A stretch of 64,000 bases of DNA from Methylomagnum ishizawai (GCF_900155475.1 NZ_FXAM01000001.1:669501-733500), one strand, 5' to 3'. Shown: positions 1 to 8,983, numbered from the stretch's first letter. Program-made: numbers and translations. Notes: a model not told the origin generated them from the sequence alone.

Positions 1-1326
1 CCGGCCCAGGGCCTGGGCCAGTTCCAGGCTGGAGGCGCGGCCATCGCGGCCCATGGCCACCGTATATTCGCCGCGCTCGCGGATTTCGCTGCCGATGGCC
101 CGGCCCAGCAGTTGCATCGTCTCGGCGGTCAGGTTCGCGCCCACCGTGCCCAGGATGTCGTAGGCGCGGAACAGGGCGGGGTCGAGGCTGACGGCGGGAG
201 CCGTTGGCGGGGTGGCGGCGGTGGGGATTTCGACCGCGGGCAATTCGGTGATCTCGGGTTCCGCCAGCACGATACTGAAGGGATTGTATGGGCCTTCGGC
301 GGGAAGGCCCGGCAGCGGGGCCGGGACGCTAGGTTCGGACGCGGTGGGGGACGCGGGCGGCGGTCCTTTCAATTGCTCCAGTTGCAGCGCCAGCCGTAGC
401 GTATCCCCGAGCTGGAGCGGATAACGCCGCGGTCCCTTGCCGGAAAGGGCATCGCGCACCATCAGGACGATATTGTCCTGGTCGTGGCGCAGGGCGGCGG
501 TGGCCCAGCGCTGGGCGAGATAAGCCCCGGCCGCGATGAGCAAGGCCGCCAAACCGGCGTAACCCAGGAACCAAGGCAACTCCGCCCCATCGGAACGCGC
601 TCCCCAATAGGCCAGGGTCCAGGGCGTGCCGGGCACCGGCACCGTGCCGTCCGGCGGCGTGGACTTGAGCGCCGTTTCACCCTGGAAGGCGAAGCTGAGG
701 TTTTGCTGCTTGAGTTCCAGGCCGCCCCGGTCGAGCTTGGGCAGGGCGGCGGTGGCGAGTTTGGGGGTGAGGCTGGCCAGGACGACCCCATTGCCTCCGG
801 CCAGGGGCTTGGCCAGGGCGATATGGGCATCCGGCGTGTTGGCGGCGTGCAGGGTGGGCGGCATCGGCTGGGAACCCGCCTGCCGCACCGCGTCCAGGTC
901 GGCATAGCCCATGCGCGGCGTGCGTTGCTCGTCCGGCACGTCGAGGCTGTCGGGCAACAGCCGCACCAGCAGGGCTTCGGGCAAGGCGCGGGTCAGCCGT
1001 TCTTCCGCGGCCCGGATGCGGTCGGGTTCCCCGCCGCCGAGGATGCGGGCGTAATCGGGGTCTTGGGCCTGCTGTTCGAGGACGCCGCCGCTCAGGGCCA
1101 GGACGTGGGAAAGATGGGCGGCAGCGGTTTCGGCGACCCAGCGCGAACCTTGCAGGCTGGCCGTTGCCTGCCCCTGGATGGCGAGCGTGTAAAGCCCCCA
1201 GGCGCTCCCCACCAGGCCGAGCAAGGACAAGCCGCCGAGACCCGCGAACAACCGGGCGAGGTTGAGGCGCGGCCCGCTTTCGGAATCGTGCTTGGACTTG
1301 AGCGTGAATTTGAGCTTGGGTTTCAT
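1..1326 (-). CDS. algC: Phosphomannomutase/phosphoglucomutase, long membrane-anchored form (3' end outside window)
   Basis: Only the first 442 codons are present; the frame is still open at base 1. Residues 26-50 and about 252-270 are hydrophobic and look like two membrane segments bracketing a roughly 200-residue region, presumably periplasmic. A low-complexity Pro/Ala/Glu linker leads into the mutase domain from about residue 384, with FRAYDILGTVG and GRDGRASSLEL matching the start of the alpha-D-phosphohexomutase fold. The phosphoserine loop and the later domains lie outside the window. The family interconverts hexose 6- and 1-phosphates for alginate, LPS and other exopolysaccharides. The N-terminal extension matches the long AlgC form known in some gammaproteobacteria; the role of the extension is not established. 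The ATG at 1326 precedes the membrane segment by 25 residues. It lies downstream of dut on the same strand. Confidence 0.85.
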   Translation of the reverse strand, partial: MKPKLKFTLKSKHDSESGPRLNLARLFAGLGGLSLLGLVGSAWGLYTLAIQGQATASLQGSRWVAETAAAHLSHVLALSGGVLEQQAQDPDYARILGGGEPDRIRAAEERLTRALPEALLVRLLPDSLDVPDEQRTPRMGYADLDAVRQAGSQPMPPTLHAANTPDAHIALAKPLAGGNGVVLASLTPKLATAALPKLDRGGLELKQQNLSFAFQGETALKSTPPDGTVPVPGTPWTLAYWGARSDGAELPWFLGYAGLAALLIAAGAYLAQRWATAALRHDQDNIVLMVRDALSGKGPRRYPLQLGDTLRLALQLEQLKGPPPASPTASEPSVPAPLPGLPAEGPYNPFSIVLAEPEITELPAVEIPTAATPPTAPAVSLDPALFRAYDILGTVGANLTAETMQLLGRAIGSEIRERGEYTVAMGRDGRASSLELAQALGR

Positions 1327-1457
1327 CGGATACCGTCCGGTCCGGCCTGGGCGGGTGTGGACGGGAGCGCTGCGCAGGGTCTCATCGGGTCTCCTCAAAT
1401 CGGCACGGGGCTGGAATCGGGTGGTATCCGCAGCGGTTCGGGTCCGGGCGGCGGCGC

Positions 1458-1919
1458 TTACGACTGGCCGGTATGGCCGAATCCGCCCGCACCCCGTCCG
1501 GTGGTGGTCGAGAAACCGGCGACGAAGCCCAGTTCGACCTGTACCACGGGTTGAAACAGGAGTTGGGCGATACGGTCGCCCGGCCGCACGGTATAGGGTT
1601 CGCCGCCATCGTTGGCCAGGATCACGCCGATCTCGCCATGGTAGTCGGCGTCGATCACGCCGATGCCTTGGGCGACGCGGACGCCGTGCTTCAAGGATAG
1701 CCCCGAACGCGAGGCCACGATGGCGACCAGACCGGGGTCCATCATATTGAGCGCCAGCCCGCTGCCGATCAAACAGCGGCCACCCGGCGCGAGGGTCACG
1801 GGTTCGGCGATACAGGCGCGGAGGTCGATGGCGGCCGATCCGTCCGTGGCGTAGGTGGGCAGCGGGACGCTATCGCCCAGCAGGTCGTTGACGATGCGGG
1901 CTTCGATCATTCTTCGCAT
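1458..1919 (-). CDS. dut: dUTP diphosphatase
   Basis: Trimeric dUTPase, hydrolysing dUTP to dUMP and pyrophosphate, which keeps uracil out of DNA and feeds dTMP synthesis. The 153 residues match the usual length. Conserved motifs appear in order: [11 protein letters not shown] (motif 1), [10 protein letters not shown] (motif 2), [13 protein letters not shown] (motif 3, with the catalytic Asp), PGDRIAQL (motif 4) and [11 protein letters not shown] (motif 5, the glycine-rich C-terminal arm that closes over the active site, with the GFGH form also seen in Escherichia coli). Translation may start at Met1 or at Met4 (MIEARIV); the second is closer to the usual N-terminus. It sits upstream of algC, 131 bp away, on the same strand, a common gammaproteobacterial arrangement. 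Confidence 0.95.
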   Translation of the reverse strand: MRRMIEARIVNDLLGDSVPLPTYATDGSAAIDLRACIAEPVTLAPGGRCLIGSGLALNMMDPGLVAIVASRSGLSLKHGVRVAQGIGVIDADYHGEIGVILANDGGEPYTVRPGDRIAQLLFQPVVQVELGFVAGFSTTTGRGAGGFGHTGQS

Positions 1920-2276
1920 AAAAGGTCCGTGGTGTTGAAGTGTGCGCCGTCCCGGCCCGCCGCGGGACGGAAGGTGCGGGGGACGGGGATTCCGGGCCGG
2001 GATTGGCGTGGGGACGGGAAACGGGCGGGGGCATGATGGTTCGGGGGGCTGTCAGCTTGGGCTGCTTCTGTCCTGGATCGGGCCGGGGCGGAAAAATCCG
2101 TGGCCCGCCACGCCCATACCGGACCCGAAGTCCGGTTTCGCGGGGGAGTTTAATCTGGATGGGGAAGGCTTCACAACCCGGCGGGAAGCGGGGGCGGGAG
2201 CCGGTTCGACCGGACCCGCCCGGATTGCGGGGGGATGGTTGGGATGGGGTATTTCGCCGACGGGTCCGGGGTCCGG
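1920..2276. other. Intergenic region without a supported gene
   Basis: This 357-bp, very GC-rich stretch upstream of dut is open in several frames, but the translations are low-complexity Gly/Arg/Pro text without a recognisable domain. It should hold the dut promoter. I see no clear sigma-70 boxes, tRNA or strong hairpin. Confidence 0.5.
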
Positions 2277-2384
2277 TCAGGGGCGCTGGATGCGCTCACG
2301 CCGGGCCAAATTGACCGACCACACCAGCAGTCCTACGAGCACGGTGCCGTTGACCAGCAGCCAGAGGTGGATCAAACGTTCCAT
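2277..2384 (-). CDS. 35-residue single-span membrane peptide
   Basis: The peptide begins MERLIHLWLLVNGTV and ends NLARRERIQRP. Residues 5-25 form one hydrophobic segment, followed by a basic tail, so an inner-membrane peptide with a positively charged cytoplasmic end is likely. A GGAG sequence lies 6-9 nt before the ATG. It follows the CpxP/Spy-like gene by 21 bp on the same strand, so the two are probably cotranscribed. I do not recognise a named family. Small membrane peptides are often missed by gene callers. The operon position suggests, but does not show, a role near the Cpx envelope-stress response. Confidence 0.6.
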   Translation of the reverse strand: MERLIHLWLLVNGTVLVGLLVWSVNLARRERIQRP

Positions 2385-2405
2385 GGGGAACTCCGGGACC
2401 GGACC

Positions 2406-2867
2406 TTAGGGTTTGCCGAAGCGCTCCTTGAAATTCGCCAGGTTCTCCTGGGCTTGGCGCCGCTGGTCCGTAGTCAGCAATTCGAAGATCGCGTGGTCCA
2501 GGCGGGCGTGGCCTATCGCCACTTCCATCAGGGCCGGGGCGTCGGCTTCGACCAGGGTCTTGGCCTTGTCGTCGCTGTAATCGGACGAGAACGCCAATTC
2601 CATCAGTTTCTTGCGGGCTTGGTGGCCGGTTTCGGCCTTGCCGCGGAGCGCTTCGCCCTGGGTCTTGAGCAACTCGGTGATCTTGGTTTTCTGGGCCTCG
2701 TCGAGGCTGATGCCATTCAGGAACGGGGGCAGCCGGTCCGGGGCGAAGCCGGGTTTGCCGCCGTGGCCCTCGAACGCGCAATTGGGCGGATTGGCCGACG
2801 CGGCCCAGGGCAGGCCGAGCAGGCAGGCGGACAGGAAAATGCGGCGTAGGATAGGACGGTATTTCAT
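2406..2867 (-). CDS. Periplasmic Spy/CpxP-like LTxxQ protein
   Basis: The 153-residue product has a Sec signal peptide at about residues 1-24 (hydrophobic core ILRRIFLSACLLGLPWAASA) and a helical mature part with two degenerate LTxxQ-type motifs, SLDEAQKTKI and LTTDQRRQAQENL. Spy and CpxP are cradle-shaped periplasmic chaperones; CpxP also restrains the CpxA sensor. The gene is divergent from the cpxR-cpxA-like pair, with about 180 bp between start codons, as cpxP is in enterobacteria, which favours a CpxP-like adaptor. The open frame extends upstream to 3032, but that part reads as promoter region; Met at 2867 is followed directly by the signal peptide and preceded by GAGG. Confidence 0.8.
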   Translation of the reverse strand: MKYRPILRRIFLSACLLGLPWAASANPPNCAFEGHGGKPGFAPDRLPPFLNGISLDEAQKTKITELLKTQGEALRGKAETGHQARKKLMELAFSSDYSDDKAKTLVEADAPALMEVAIGHARLDHAIFELLTTDQRRQAQENLANFKERFGKP

Positions 2868-3049
2868 GGGGATTGCCTCGTGGCGGATAGGGGTTCGCGG
2901 TATGCCTCCCCTGTGGCGGTAAGTATTCCAGCAGCCCACGTAAACGGGGGTTAAGCCCAATGTAAAACTATGTAAAACCCAGGGTCCGCGACCTCCGGGC
3001 CGGTGGGCTTTGGCTATCATCGGGGCGGCCATCCACGGGAAGACGAACC

Positions 3050-3727
3050 ATGAACCTGTTGTTGATCGATGACGATGAGGAACTGGCGGGGATGCTGGCG
3101 GAATACCTGCGGGGCGAGGGCTTCGCGGTGACGGCGCTGCACGACGGGGTTAGCGGGGTGGAGGCGGCTTTGTCGGGCCGCTACGCCCTGGTGGTGCTGG
3201 ACGTGATGATGCCCGGCATGAACGGCATCGAGGCGCTCAGCCGGATCCGCCTGCACAGCCGCTTGCCGGTCTTGATGCTTACCGCCAAGGGCGACGATTT
3301 GGACCGCATCCTCGGCCTGGAACTCGGGGCCGACGACTACGTGCCCAAGCCCTGCACGCCCAGGGAATTGGCCGCCCGCGTCCGCGCCATCCTGCGCCGC
3401 ACCCAGAACGCCCCGGAAACCGACGCCGCGCTCGCGGTCGGTCCCCTGGCCCTGTATCCGCATAAACGCGCCGCGTCCTGGGAGGGCCGTCCCTTGGACC
3501 TGACCAGCACCGAATTCAGCCTGCTCGAAATCCTGGCCCGCCAGGCCGGCCAGGTGGTGGGCAAGGGCGAATTGTCCGAAGCCGCCCTGGGCCGGCCCCT
3601 GGTCCGCTTCGACCGCAGCATCGATGTCCATATGAGCAGCATCCGCCAGAAGCTCGGCGCGAGGCCGGACGGCGAATCTTGGATTCAGACGGTGCGGGGC
3701 CGGGGCTATTTGTTCGTGAAGGAGTGA
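3050..3727 (+). CDS. cpxR: OmpR-family response regulator, CpxR-like
   Basis: The 225 residues comprise a receiver domain (about 1-115) and a winged-helix DNA-binding domain (about 130-225). The receiver shows the acidic cluster D7-D9, the phosphoacceptor D51 in LVVLDVMMPG, T78 and K100 in YVPKPC. The stretch ELDR/DLDRILGLELGADDY is characteristic of CpxR. The C-terminal half ends with QTVRGRGYLF, the OmpR-type wing. It is transcribed with the kinase four bases downstream and diverges from the CpxP-like gene. Cpx systems respond to misfolded envelope protein and switch on periplasmic folding factors; the target genes here are not visible. Confidence 0.88.
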   Translation: MNLLLIDDDEELAGMLAEYLRGEGFAVTALHDGVSGVEAALSGRYALVVLDVMMPGMNGIEALSRIRLHSRLPVLMLTAKGDDLDRILGLELGADDYVPKPCTPRELAARVRAILRRTQNAPETDAALAVGPLALYPHKRAASWEGRPLDLTSTEFSLLEILARQAGQVVGKGELSEAALGRPLVRFDRSIDVHMSSIRQKLGARPDGESWIQTVRGRGYLFVKE

Positions 3728-3731
3728 AGCC

Positions 3732-5096
3732 ATGGGCCAACTGTTCTGGAAACTGTTCCTGGCGATCTGGCTGGCCCAGGTCACGGCGGCGGCGGGAGTC
3801 GGGGCGCTGGTATCCTGGCACCATCGCAGCGAGCGCGAGGCCATGGGCGGGGTATTGGTGCGCGGGCACGCCACCCTGGGCGTGGGGGCCGCGGCCGATG
3901 TGCTGCGCTGGGGCGGGCTGGCGGCGCTGCGGGATTTCCTAGCCGAGGCCGGGGACGGGCGGGGGCCGCCGGTCTACGCGGTGGATGAACAGGGCCGCGA
4001 CCTCCTGGGGCGGGTTTTACCCCCGGAGCCGCTGGAACAAGCCCGGCTCTGGGCGCGGACCGGAGATTATCCCCGGCAAATCCGGGAAATCCCGGCCCAG
4101 GACGGCCATCGCTACTTGTTGTTCATGCCCGTGCCCGAGGCGCTCCCCGGCGAACCGCCGCCGCCGCCGCCTCCGCCGCATCGGTATGGCAGGCCGCCGC
4201 CCTGGCTGGTGCTGGGCGCGGCGGGGTTCTTGACCAGCCTGTTGTTTAGCGCGTGGCTGGCGTGGTATCTGTCCAAGCCGATCCGGCATCTGCGCTCGGC
4301 CTTCGCCGCGCTGTCGCAGGGCCGTTTGGAAACCCGCGCCGGGCCGGACATGGGCCGCCGCCGCGACGAACTGGCCGACCTGGGACGGCATTTCGACCAT
4401 ATGGCCGAGCGCATCGGCCAGTTGGTGCAAGCCCAGCGGCGCTTGCTGCACGATGTGTCCCACGAGTTGCGCTCGCCCCTGGCCCGCTTGCAAGCGGCGG
4501 TGGGTTTGGGTCGCCAGCGGCCGGAACAGGCCGCTGCCAGCCTGGACCGCATCGAACGCGAGGCCGGGCGGCTCGACGCCCTGGTCGGCGAGGTGCTGAC
4601 CCTGTCGCGGCTGGAGGCCGGGATGCCGGGGGCCAGGGTGGAAGAGGTCGATCTGGGCGAGTTGGTCGAGTCTATCGTCGAGGACGCCCGTTTCGAGGCC
4701 GCGGCCAAGGATGTGGCCGTGGTCTGTCCCGAACTGGGCGAAATCCCGATCCGTGGCTACGGCGAATTGATCTACCGGGCCATCGAGAACATCGTGCGCA
4801 ACGCGATCAAGCACACCCTGCCCGGTGGCCGCGTCACCCTGGAAATCGACGCGGCCAGTGATGCGCGGCGGGTGCGGCTGGCGGTGCTGGACCAGGGACC
4901 GGGCGTGCCCGAGGAGCGCTTGGCCGCGATTTTCGAGCCGTTTTTCCGTAACGCCGATGGCGGTGGGCCGGAGGGCTTCGGCTTGGGACTCGCCATCGCC
5001 CGGCGGGCGGTCGAGGCACATGGGGGTTCGATCAGCGCCCGTAATCGGCCGGAGGGCGGGTTCCGGGTCGATCTGGCGTGGTGCCGGGAGCTATGA
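3732..5096 (+). CDS. cpxA: Sensor histidine kinase, CpxA-like
   Basis: The 454-residue inner-membrane kinase has TM1 at about residues 5-27, a periplasmic sensor of about 130 residues, TM2 at about 158-182, a HAMP linker, a dimerisation/phosphoacceptor helix with H244 in LLHDVSHELRSPLARL, and a HATPase domain with N box IVRNAIKHT, G1 DQGPGVP and G2 GFGLGLAIA. The sensor ends with a run of eight prolines just before TM2, which is unusual. The start overlaps the cpxR ribosome-binding context (GGAG before ATG), consistent with translational coupling. The stop codon overlaps the end of the convergent coaBC gene by six bases. Confidence 0.87.
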   Translation: MGQLFWKLFLAIWLAQVTAAAGVGALVSWHHRSEREAMGGVLVRGHATLGVGAAADVLRWGGLAALRDFLAEAGDGRGPPVYAVDEQGRDLLGRVLPPEPLEQARLWARTGDYPRQIREIPAQDGHRYLLFMPVPEALPGEPPPPPPPPHRYGRPPPWLVLGAAGFLTSLLFSAWLAWYLSKPIRHLRSAFAALSQGRLETRAGPDMGRRRDELADLGRHFDHMAERIGQLVQAQRRLLHDVSHELRSPLARLQAAVGLGRQRPEQAAASLDRIEREAGRLDALVGEVLTLSRLEAGMPGARVEEVDLGELVESIVEDARFEAAAKDVAVVCPELGEIPIRGYGELIYRAIENIVRNAIKHTLPGGRVTLEIDAASDARRVRLAVLDQGPGVPEERLAAIFEPFFRNADGGGPEGFGLGLAIARRAVEAHGGSISARNRPEGGFRVDLAWCREL

Positions 5097-6296
5097 GCCG
5101 GTGGCGCGGTAGCGCTCGGCGATCAGGCGGACCAGTTGTTCGGCCAGCCGCCGCTTGGGGGCGAAGGGCAGCCGGGTGTCGCCGCCCGGCCAGCATACGA
5201 ACAAGGCGTTGTCCTCGGCATCGAAGCCCAAGCCCTGGCCGACCTGGTTGGCGGCGACCATATCTAGCGCCTTGCCCGCGAGCTTCTGGCGGGCATAGTT
5301 TTCCAGGTCGTGGGTTTCGGCGGCGAAGCCCACCGTGAAGGGACGCCGCGCCAAGCCCGCCACGGTGCCGAGGATGTCCGGGGTCCGGGTCAGGGCGATC
5401 TGGGTTTCGGCCAGGGTTTTCTTGATCTTTTGCGGTGCCGCCGCGACCGGGGTGTAATCGGCCACCGCCGCCGTCCCGATATAAATGCCGCAACTTTCCG
5501 CCCGCGCCATCACCGCCGCGTACATCTCGGCGGCGCTTTCCACCGTCACGAACTCATGGACCTGCGGCGGCGGCAGCGCCGTGGGACCGCTGACCAGGAC
5601 CACTTCAGCGCCTTCCGCCAACGCGGCTGCGGCCACGGCATAGCCCATCTTGCCGGAACTGCGGTTGCTGATGTAGCGCACCGGGTCGATGGGTTCCCGC
5701 GTGGGACCGGCGGTGATGAGGACGCGGATTCCGGCCAAAAGCCCGGTACCACCCCGCCCCGCCGCCAGCGCGGCCAGGATCGCGGCGGGTTCCAGCATCC
5801 GTCCCGGCCCGGTTTCGCCGCAAGCCTGCGCCCCGCTGGCCGGGCCGAGGACGCGCACGCCGCGCCGTTCCAGGCAGGCGATGTTGTCGCGGGTGGCGGG
5901 GTGGTCCCACATGGCGTGGTTCATGGCCGGGGCGATGGCCAGGGGCACGGTGGCGGCAAGGCACAGGGTCGAGAGCAGGTCGTCGGCCAGCCCGGCCCGG
6001 AGCTTGGCGATGAAATCGGCGCTGGCCGGGGCGATCAAGACCGTGTCGGCCCACCGTGCCAGTTGGATATGGCCCATGGCCGCTTCCTGGGCGGGATCGA
6101 GCAGTTCGAGGTGGACCGGGTGGCCCGACAGGGCTTGGAAGGTGAGCGGGGCGACGAAGCCGGTGGCGGCCTGGGTCATCGCCACTTGGACCTCGGCCCC
6201 GGCCCCGGTCAGGAGGCGGGTCAGTTCCGCCGCCTTGTAGGCCGCGATGCCGCCAGTGACGCCCAGGAGTATCTTGTGTGAGGCTAGGGGATGCAT
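5091..6296 (-). CDS. coaBC: Bifunctional phosphopantothenoylcysteine decarboxylase/synthetase
   Basis: This 401-residue enzyme makes 4'-phosphopantetheine from 4'-phosphopantothenate and cysteine in coenzyme A synthesis. The N-terminal flavoprotein half (CoaC) shows [14 protein letters not shown], the PAMNHAMW substrate motif and [10 protein letters not shown], which carries the catalytic Cys. The C-terminal half (CoaB) shows [15 protein letters not shown] and [10 protein letters not shown], the nucleotide-binding and dimerisation elements. The open frame extends far upstream to 7019 across radC, but that extension has no coding similarity. Met at 6296 gives the normal length and begins six residues before the flavin-binding strand. 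radC is divergent, as in many gammaproteobacteria. Confidence 0.95.
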   Translation of the reverse strand: MHPLASHKILLGVTGGIAAYKAAELTRLLTGAGAEVQVAMTQAATGFVAPLTFQALSGHPVHLELLDPAQEAAMGHIQLARWADTVLIAPASADFIAKLRAGLADDLLSTLCLAATVPLAIAPAMNHAMWDHPATRDNIACLERRGVRVLGPASGAQACGETGPGRMLEPAAILAALAAGRGGTGLLAGIRVLITAGPTREPIDPVRYISNRSSGKMGYAVAAAALAEGAEVVLVSGPTALPPPQVHEFVTVESAAEMYAAVMARAESCGIYIGTAAVADYTPVAAAPQKIKKTLAETQIALTRTPDILGTVAGLARRPFTVGFAAETHDLENYARQKLAGKALDMVAANQVGQGLGFDAEDNALFVCWPGGDTRLPFAPKRRLAEQLVRLIAERYRATGS

Positions 6297-6398
6297 GGGG
6301 TTTGTGTTTGGAACGGGATGGAATGGCTCGGGCTTATGGCAATTTTGCGGGTGGCGCTCTATCCTTGGTCGCGTTTTGTTGGCATCCGCGAGCTTCCC

Positions 6399-7073
6399 AT
6401 GCCCATCACCGATTGGCCCGACGACGAGCGGCCCCGCGAAAAGCTCTTGCTGCGCGGGCCGGGCGTGCTTTCCGACGCCGAATTGCTGGCGATTTTCTTG
6501 CGTACCGGCGTCAAGGGCAAGACCGCCGTCGATTTGGCGCGGGAGTTGTTGGTGCGCTTCGGTTCCTTGCGGGCCTTGCTGGAAAGCGATTTCGAGAGCT
6601 TCAGCCGCAGCCCCGGCCTCGGCAGCGCCAAATACGCCCAGTTGCAGGCGGTGTTGGAGATGGCGCGGCGGCATCTCAAGGAGGGCCTCAAGCGCGAAAG
6701 CGCCCTGACCAGCCCGGACCTGACCCGCCGCTATCTGTCCTCGCAGTTGCGCGGCTATCCGCACGAGGTGTTCGCCTGCTTGTTCCTCGACAACCAGCAC
6801 CGGGCCATCGGCTTCGAGGAGTTGTTCCGGGGCACCATCGACGGGGCCAGTGTCTATCCGCGCGAGGTGGTGAAGCAGGCGCTGGCCTTCAACGCCGCCG
6901 CAGTGATCTTTGCGCATAACCATCCCTCGGGTGTGGCCGAGCCGAGCGACGCTGATAAATTCATCACGGTGAAGCTCAAACAGGCTTTGTCGCTGGTCGA
7001 TATCCGGGTGCTGGACCATTTCATCGTGGGCGAGGGCGATCCCTATTCATTCGCCGAACATGGCTTGATTTAA
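6399..7073 (+). CDS. radC: RadC/YicR family JAB (MPN) domain protein
   Basis: The 224 residues match the family length exactly when translation starts at the ATG at 6399 ([17 protein letters not shown]); the frame remains open upstream, but that segment is the radC-coaBC promoter region. A helix-hairpin-helix-like part at about 20-90 is followed by the MPN domain at about 100-222, with the metal-binding motif HNHPSG at residues 173-178 and a downstream conserved Asp. Despite its name, a role in repair has not held up. Relatives are linked to natural transformation and to mobile elements. It pairs divergently with coaBC. Confidence 0.93.
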   Translation: MPITDWPDDERPREKLLLRGPGVLSDAELLAIFLRTGVKGKTAVDLARELLVRFGSLRALLESDFESFSRSPGLGSAKYAQLQAVLEMARRHLKEGLKRESALTSPDLTRRYLSSQLRGYPHEVFACLFLDNQHRAIGFEELFRGTIDGASVYPREVVKQALAFNAAAVIFAHNHPSGVAEPSDADKFITVKLKQALSLVDIRVLDHFIVGEGDPYSFAEHGLI

Positions 7074-7100
7074 CCGATTGGAACCGATGGACCCCATAAA

Positions 7101-7766
7101 ATGCAGCGTATCCCCGAACCCGAATTGATGGACGACACGGCCCAGGCCCGCGCCTATGCCGAAGCCGATTTCTCCGAGCCGCACCAGCGTTTCGTGACCC
7201 TGTTCCAGGAGGCTTTCCCAGGGGAAACCCTGGCCGGGACGGTGCTGGACCTGGGCTGCGGTCCGGCGGATGTTACCCTGCGCCTGGCTCGCGCCTATCC
7301 CCTGTGCCGAATCGACGGCCTGGACGGGGCGGCGGCGATGCTGGAATGCGGGCGCGAGGCGGTGCGGCGGGCGGGTTTGGACGACCGGGTGCGCTTGGTC
7401 GAAGGCTATCTGCCCGGCGCGGTGCCGCCCTTGGCGACTTACGATGCCGTGGTGTCGAATTCCTTGCTGCACCATCTGGCCGATCCCAGGGTGTTGTGGG
7501 CGTCGATCCGGCGTTGGGGCGGGCCGGGCGCTCCGGTGCTGGTGATGGATTTGATGCGGCCGGACGGTCCCGCTGCGGTGGACGCCTTGGTCCTGCGTTA
7601 CGCGGCGGACGCGCCGGCGGTGTTGCGGCGGGATTTTGAGCATTCGCTGCGGGCCGCCTACCGGGTGGAGGAGGTCCGGGCGCAGTTGGTGGAGGCGGGG
7701 CTGCCGACCTTGGCGGTGCGCCCGGTGGACGACCACCATCTCGCGGTGTGGGGCCGGTTGGATTAG
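7101..7766 (+). CDS. Class I SAM-dependent methyltransferase
   Basis: The 221-residue Rossmann-fold protein has motif I VLDLGCGPADVTL (SAM binding, about residues 48-60), an acidic end to strand 2 (IDGLDGAAAML), motif III VRLVEGYLPG and a DAVVSNSLLHHL segment typical of type 11 and 25 methyltransferases. The C-terminal part is helical and does not identify a substrate. It lies 27 bp after radC and could be cotranscribed with it. The TAG stop is at 7764-7766: its last base is the first base of the IS element, and the same stop would be read without the insertion because G also follows the duplicated TTA on the right side. Confidence 0.85.
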   Translation: MQRIPEPELMDDTAQARAYAEADFSEPHQRFVTLFQEAFPGETLAGTVLDLGCGPADVTLRLARAYPLCRIDGLDGAAAMLECGREAVRRAGLDDRVRLVEGYLPGAVPPLATYDAVVSNSLLHHLADPRVLWASIRRWGGPGAPVLVMDLMRPDGPAAVDALVLRYAADAPAVLRRDFEHSLRAAYRVEEVRAQLVEAGLPTLAVRPVDDHHLAVWGRLD

Positions 7767-8615
7767 AAGCTGTCTGGCAAAAGCTCAGACACATTTTGCA
7801 AGGGTGGTCCTCAGCATGGCGATGCGGATAACGTTCTCGGCGGTGGCGGTAAGGGTTTCGAAATCCTTGCTCAACCGGCGGAACGAGCCGAACCAGGCGA
7901 ACGTCCGCTCGACGATCCAGCGTTTCGGCAGGACGGCGAAGCCGTCCACGATCCTTTGCGAGATGTGCAGGACCAAGCCCAGCTTTTCCTCCACGTATTC
8001 GACCGCCGTGCCGCGATAGCCCGCGTCGCCGGAGAATGCCTCGATGCCGGGATGCTTCTCCGCCGCCCGGCGCATGACTTCGCAGCCGCGTACGGTGTCG
8101 CTCAGGTTGGCGGCGTGGACCTCGACATGCAGCAGGTGGCCCAGGACGTCCACGACGATGTGCCGCTTGTGCCCCTTCACGCGCTTGCCGCCGTCGATCC
8201 CCCGCTCCTCGCTGGCGTACTGGGTCTTGACGCTCTGCGAGTCGATGATGGCGTAGCTCGGGGAACCGGCCCGATGCTTTTTTTTCGATGCCGCGCGTTG
8301 ATCTCGTCCAGGGCCGTTTCCCAGACCCCGGCCTTGTTCCAACGGCTGAAATGGTCGTACACGGTCTGCCAGGGCGGGAAGTCCTTCGGCAGCATCCGCC
8401 ATTTGATGCCGCCCTCCACCACGTACAGGATGGCGTCCACCACCCGCTTGCGCGGGTGCTTGCTGGCATTGCCACGCCGGTCCTTCGGGCGGAAGTGGTG
8501 TTCGATCAACGACCATTCTTCGTCGCTCAGGTCGCTCGGATAGCTCATGTCGGGGAACCTTGGAAAATCAACGGGGGCTTGACTCTACATGAATTCCTTT
8601 TTGCCAGACAGTTTC
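7766..8615 (-). mobile_element. IS5-family insertion sequence, 850 bp, complete
   Basis: The ends are inverted repeats of 17 bp with one mismatch: GAAGCTGTCTGGCAAAA at 7766-7782 and its complement (A in place of the second G) at 8599-8615. They are flanked by the direct duplication TTA at 7763-7765 and 8616-8618. The single transposase gene needs a frameshift at A8, typical of the IS427-like group of the IS5 family. The element sits between the stop codons of a methyltransferase and a PilZ gene. Intact ends, flanking duplication and transposase suggest a recent, possibly active copy. Confidence 0.93.
7785..8548 (-). CDS. IS5-family DDE transposase, made by -1 frameshift
   Basis: The first frame starts at 8548 (MSYPSDLSDEEWSLIEHHF) and carries the N-terminal IS5 domain, with KRVVDAILYV and GIKWRMLPKDFPPW. 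The second frame carries the catalytic half: YAIIDSQSVKT (first Asp), an internal GDAGYRG block (second Asp) and RWIVERTFAWFG (catalytic Glu in the Y-(2)-R-(3)-E-(6)-K-like region). The frames join at eight A residues on the coding strand, 8278-8285 in window coordinates. Moving from frame one to frame two is a -1 slip, the known way IS427-type elements limit transposase. Confidence 0.9.
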
Positions 8616-8620
8616 TTAGC

Positions 8621-8983
8621 TCAAAACAGGGCGACCAGTTGGCGCAGACGTTCCTGGTTGGCGGGGGAAATATCGATGATGTGGAAACCGACCCAATACC
8701 GGCCCGGTTCCAGGCTGGTTTCGGTCCATAGGCTTTCGGCCCCGAATTCGGCCTGGGCGCCCTGGCCGAGTTCTCCAGGCAGGTCCAGGGCCAAGGCATA
8801 GACCCGGCTGGCGGGCACCACCTCCGGGCATAGCAGCATCAGGCCGTCCAGGCCGATATCGGCCAGATGGCCCAGTGCTACGCCGCGGTTGAGGTCGCGG
8901 ACTTCCAGGGGGTGGGTCACCATTTTTCTCGGGTTTTTCCTTCTATCCATCGTCGCCGTTCGCTTTTGGGTTATTGTTGTCAA
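8621..8983 (-). CDS. PilZ domain protein
   Basis: The 120-residue protein is a single PilZ beta barrel. The c-di-GMP-binding signature is present: a basic segment DRRKNPRK (RxxxR-like, about residues 13-20) and LADIGLDGLML (the D/NxSxxG-type loop, with Ile for Ser). The end VGFHIIDIS is a usual closing strand. PilZ proteins act as c-di-GMP receptors for motility, exopolysaccharide or pilus control; the partner is not visible. Translation may start at Met1 or at Met12, just before the RxxxR element. Its stop codon is six bases inside the IS border, so the IS did not damage it. Confidence 0.8.
   Translation of the reverse strand: MTTITQKRTATMDRRKNPRKMVTHPLEVRDLNRGVALGHLADIGLDGLMLLCPEVVPASRVYALALDLPGELGQGAQAEFGAESLWTETSLEPGRYWVGFHIIDISPANQERLRQLVALF

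Noticed and set aside
484-1554. 356-residue plus-strand open frame across the left end
   Set aside because: It is antisense to the mutase gene and dut, with low-complexity Gly/Gln/Arg text and no domain.
1920-2409. Plus-strand frames between dut and the CpxP-like gene
   Set aside because: They overlap the 35-residue minus-strand peptide or are Gly/Arg-rich without start-site support.
4017-5021. 334-residue minus-strand frame opposite cpxA
   Set aside because: Antisense to a convincing kinase; the text is Arg/Gln-rich without motifs.
6297-7019. Upstream extension of coaBC to 7019
   Set aside because: It overlaps radC on the other strand and adds about 240 residues absent from the family; Met 6296 gives the normal length.
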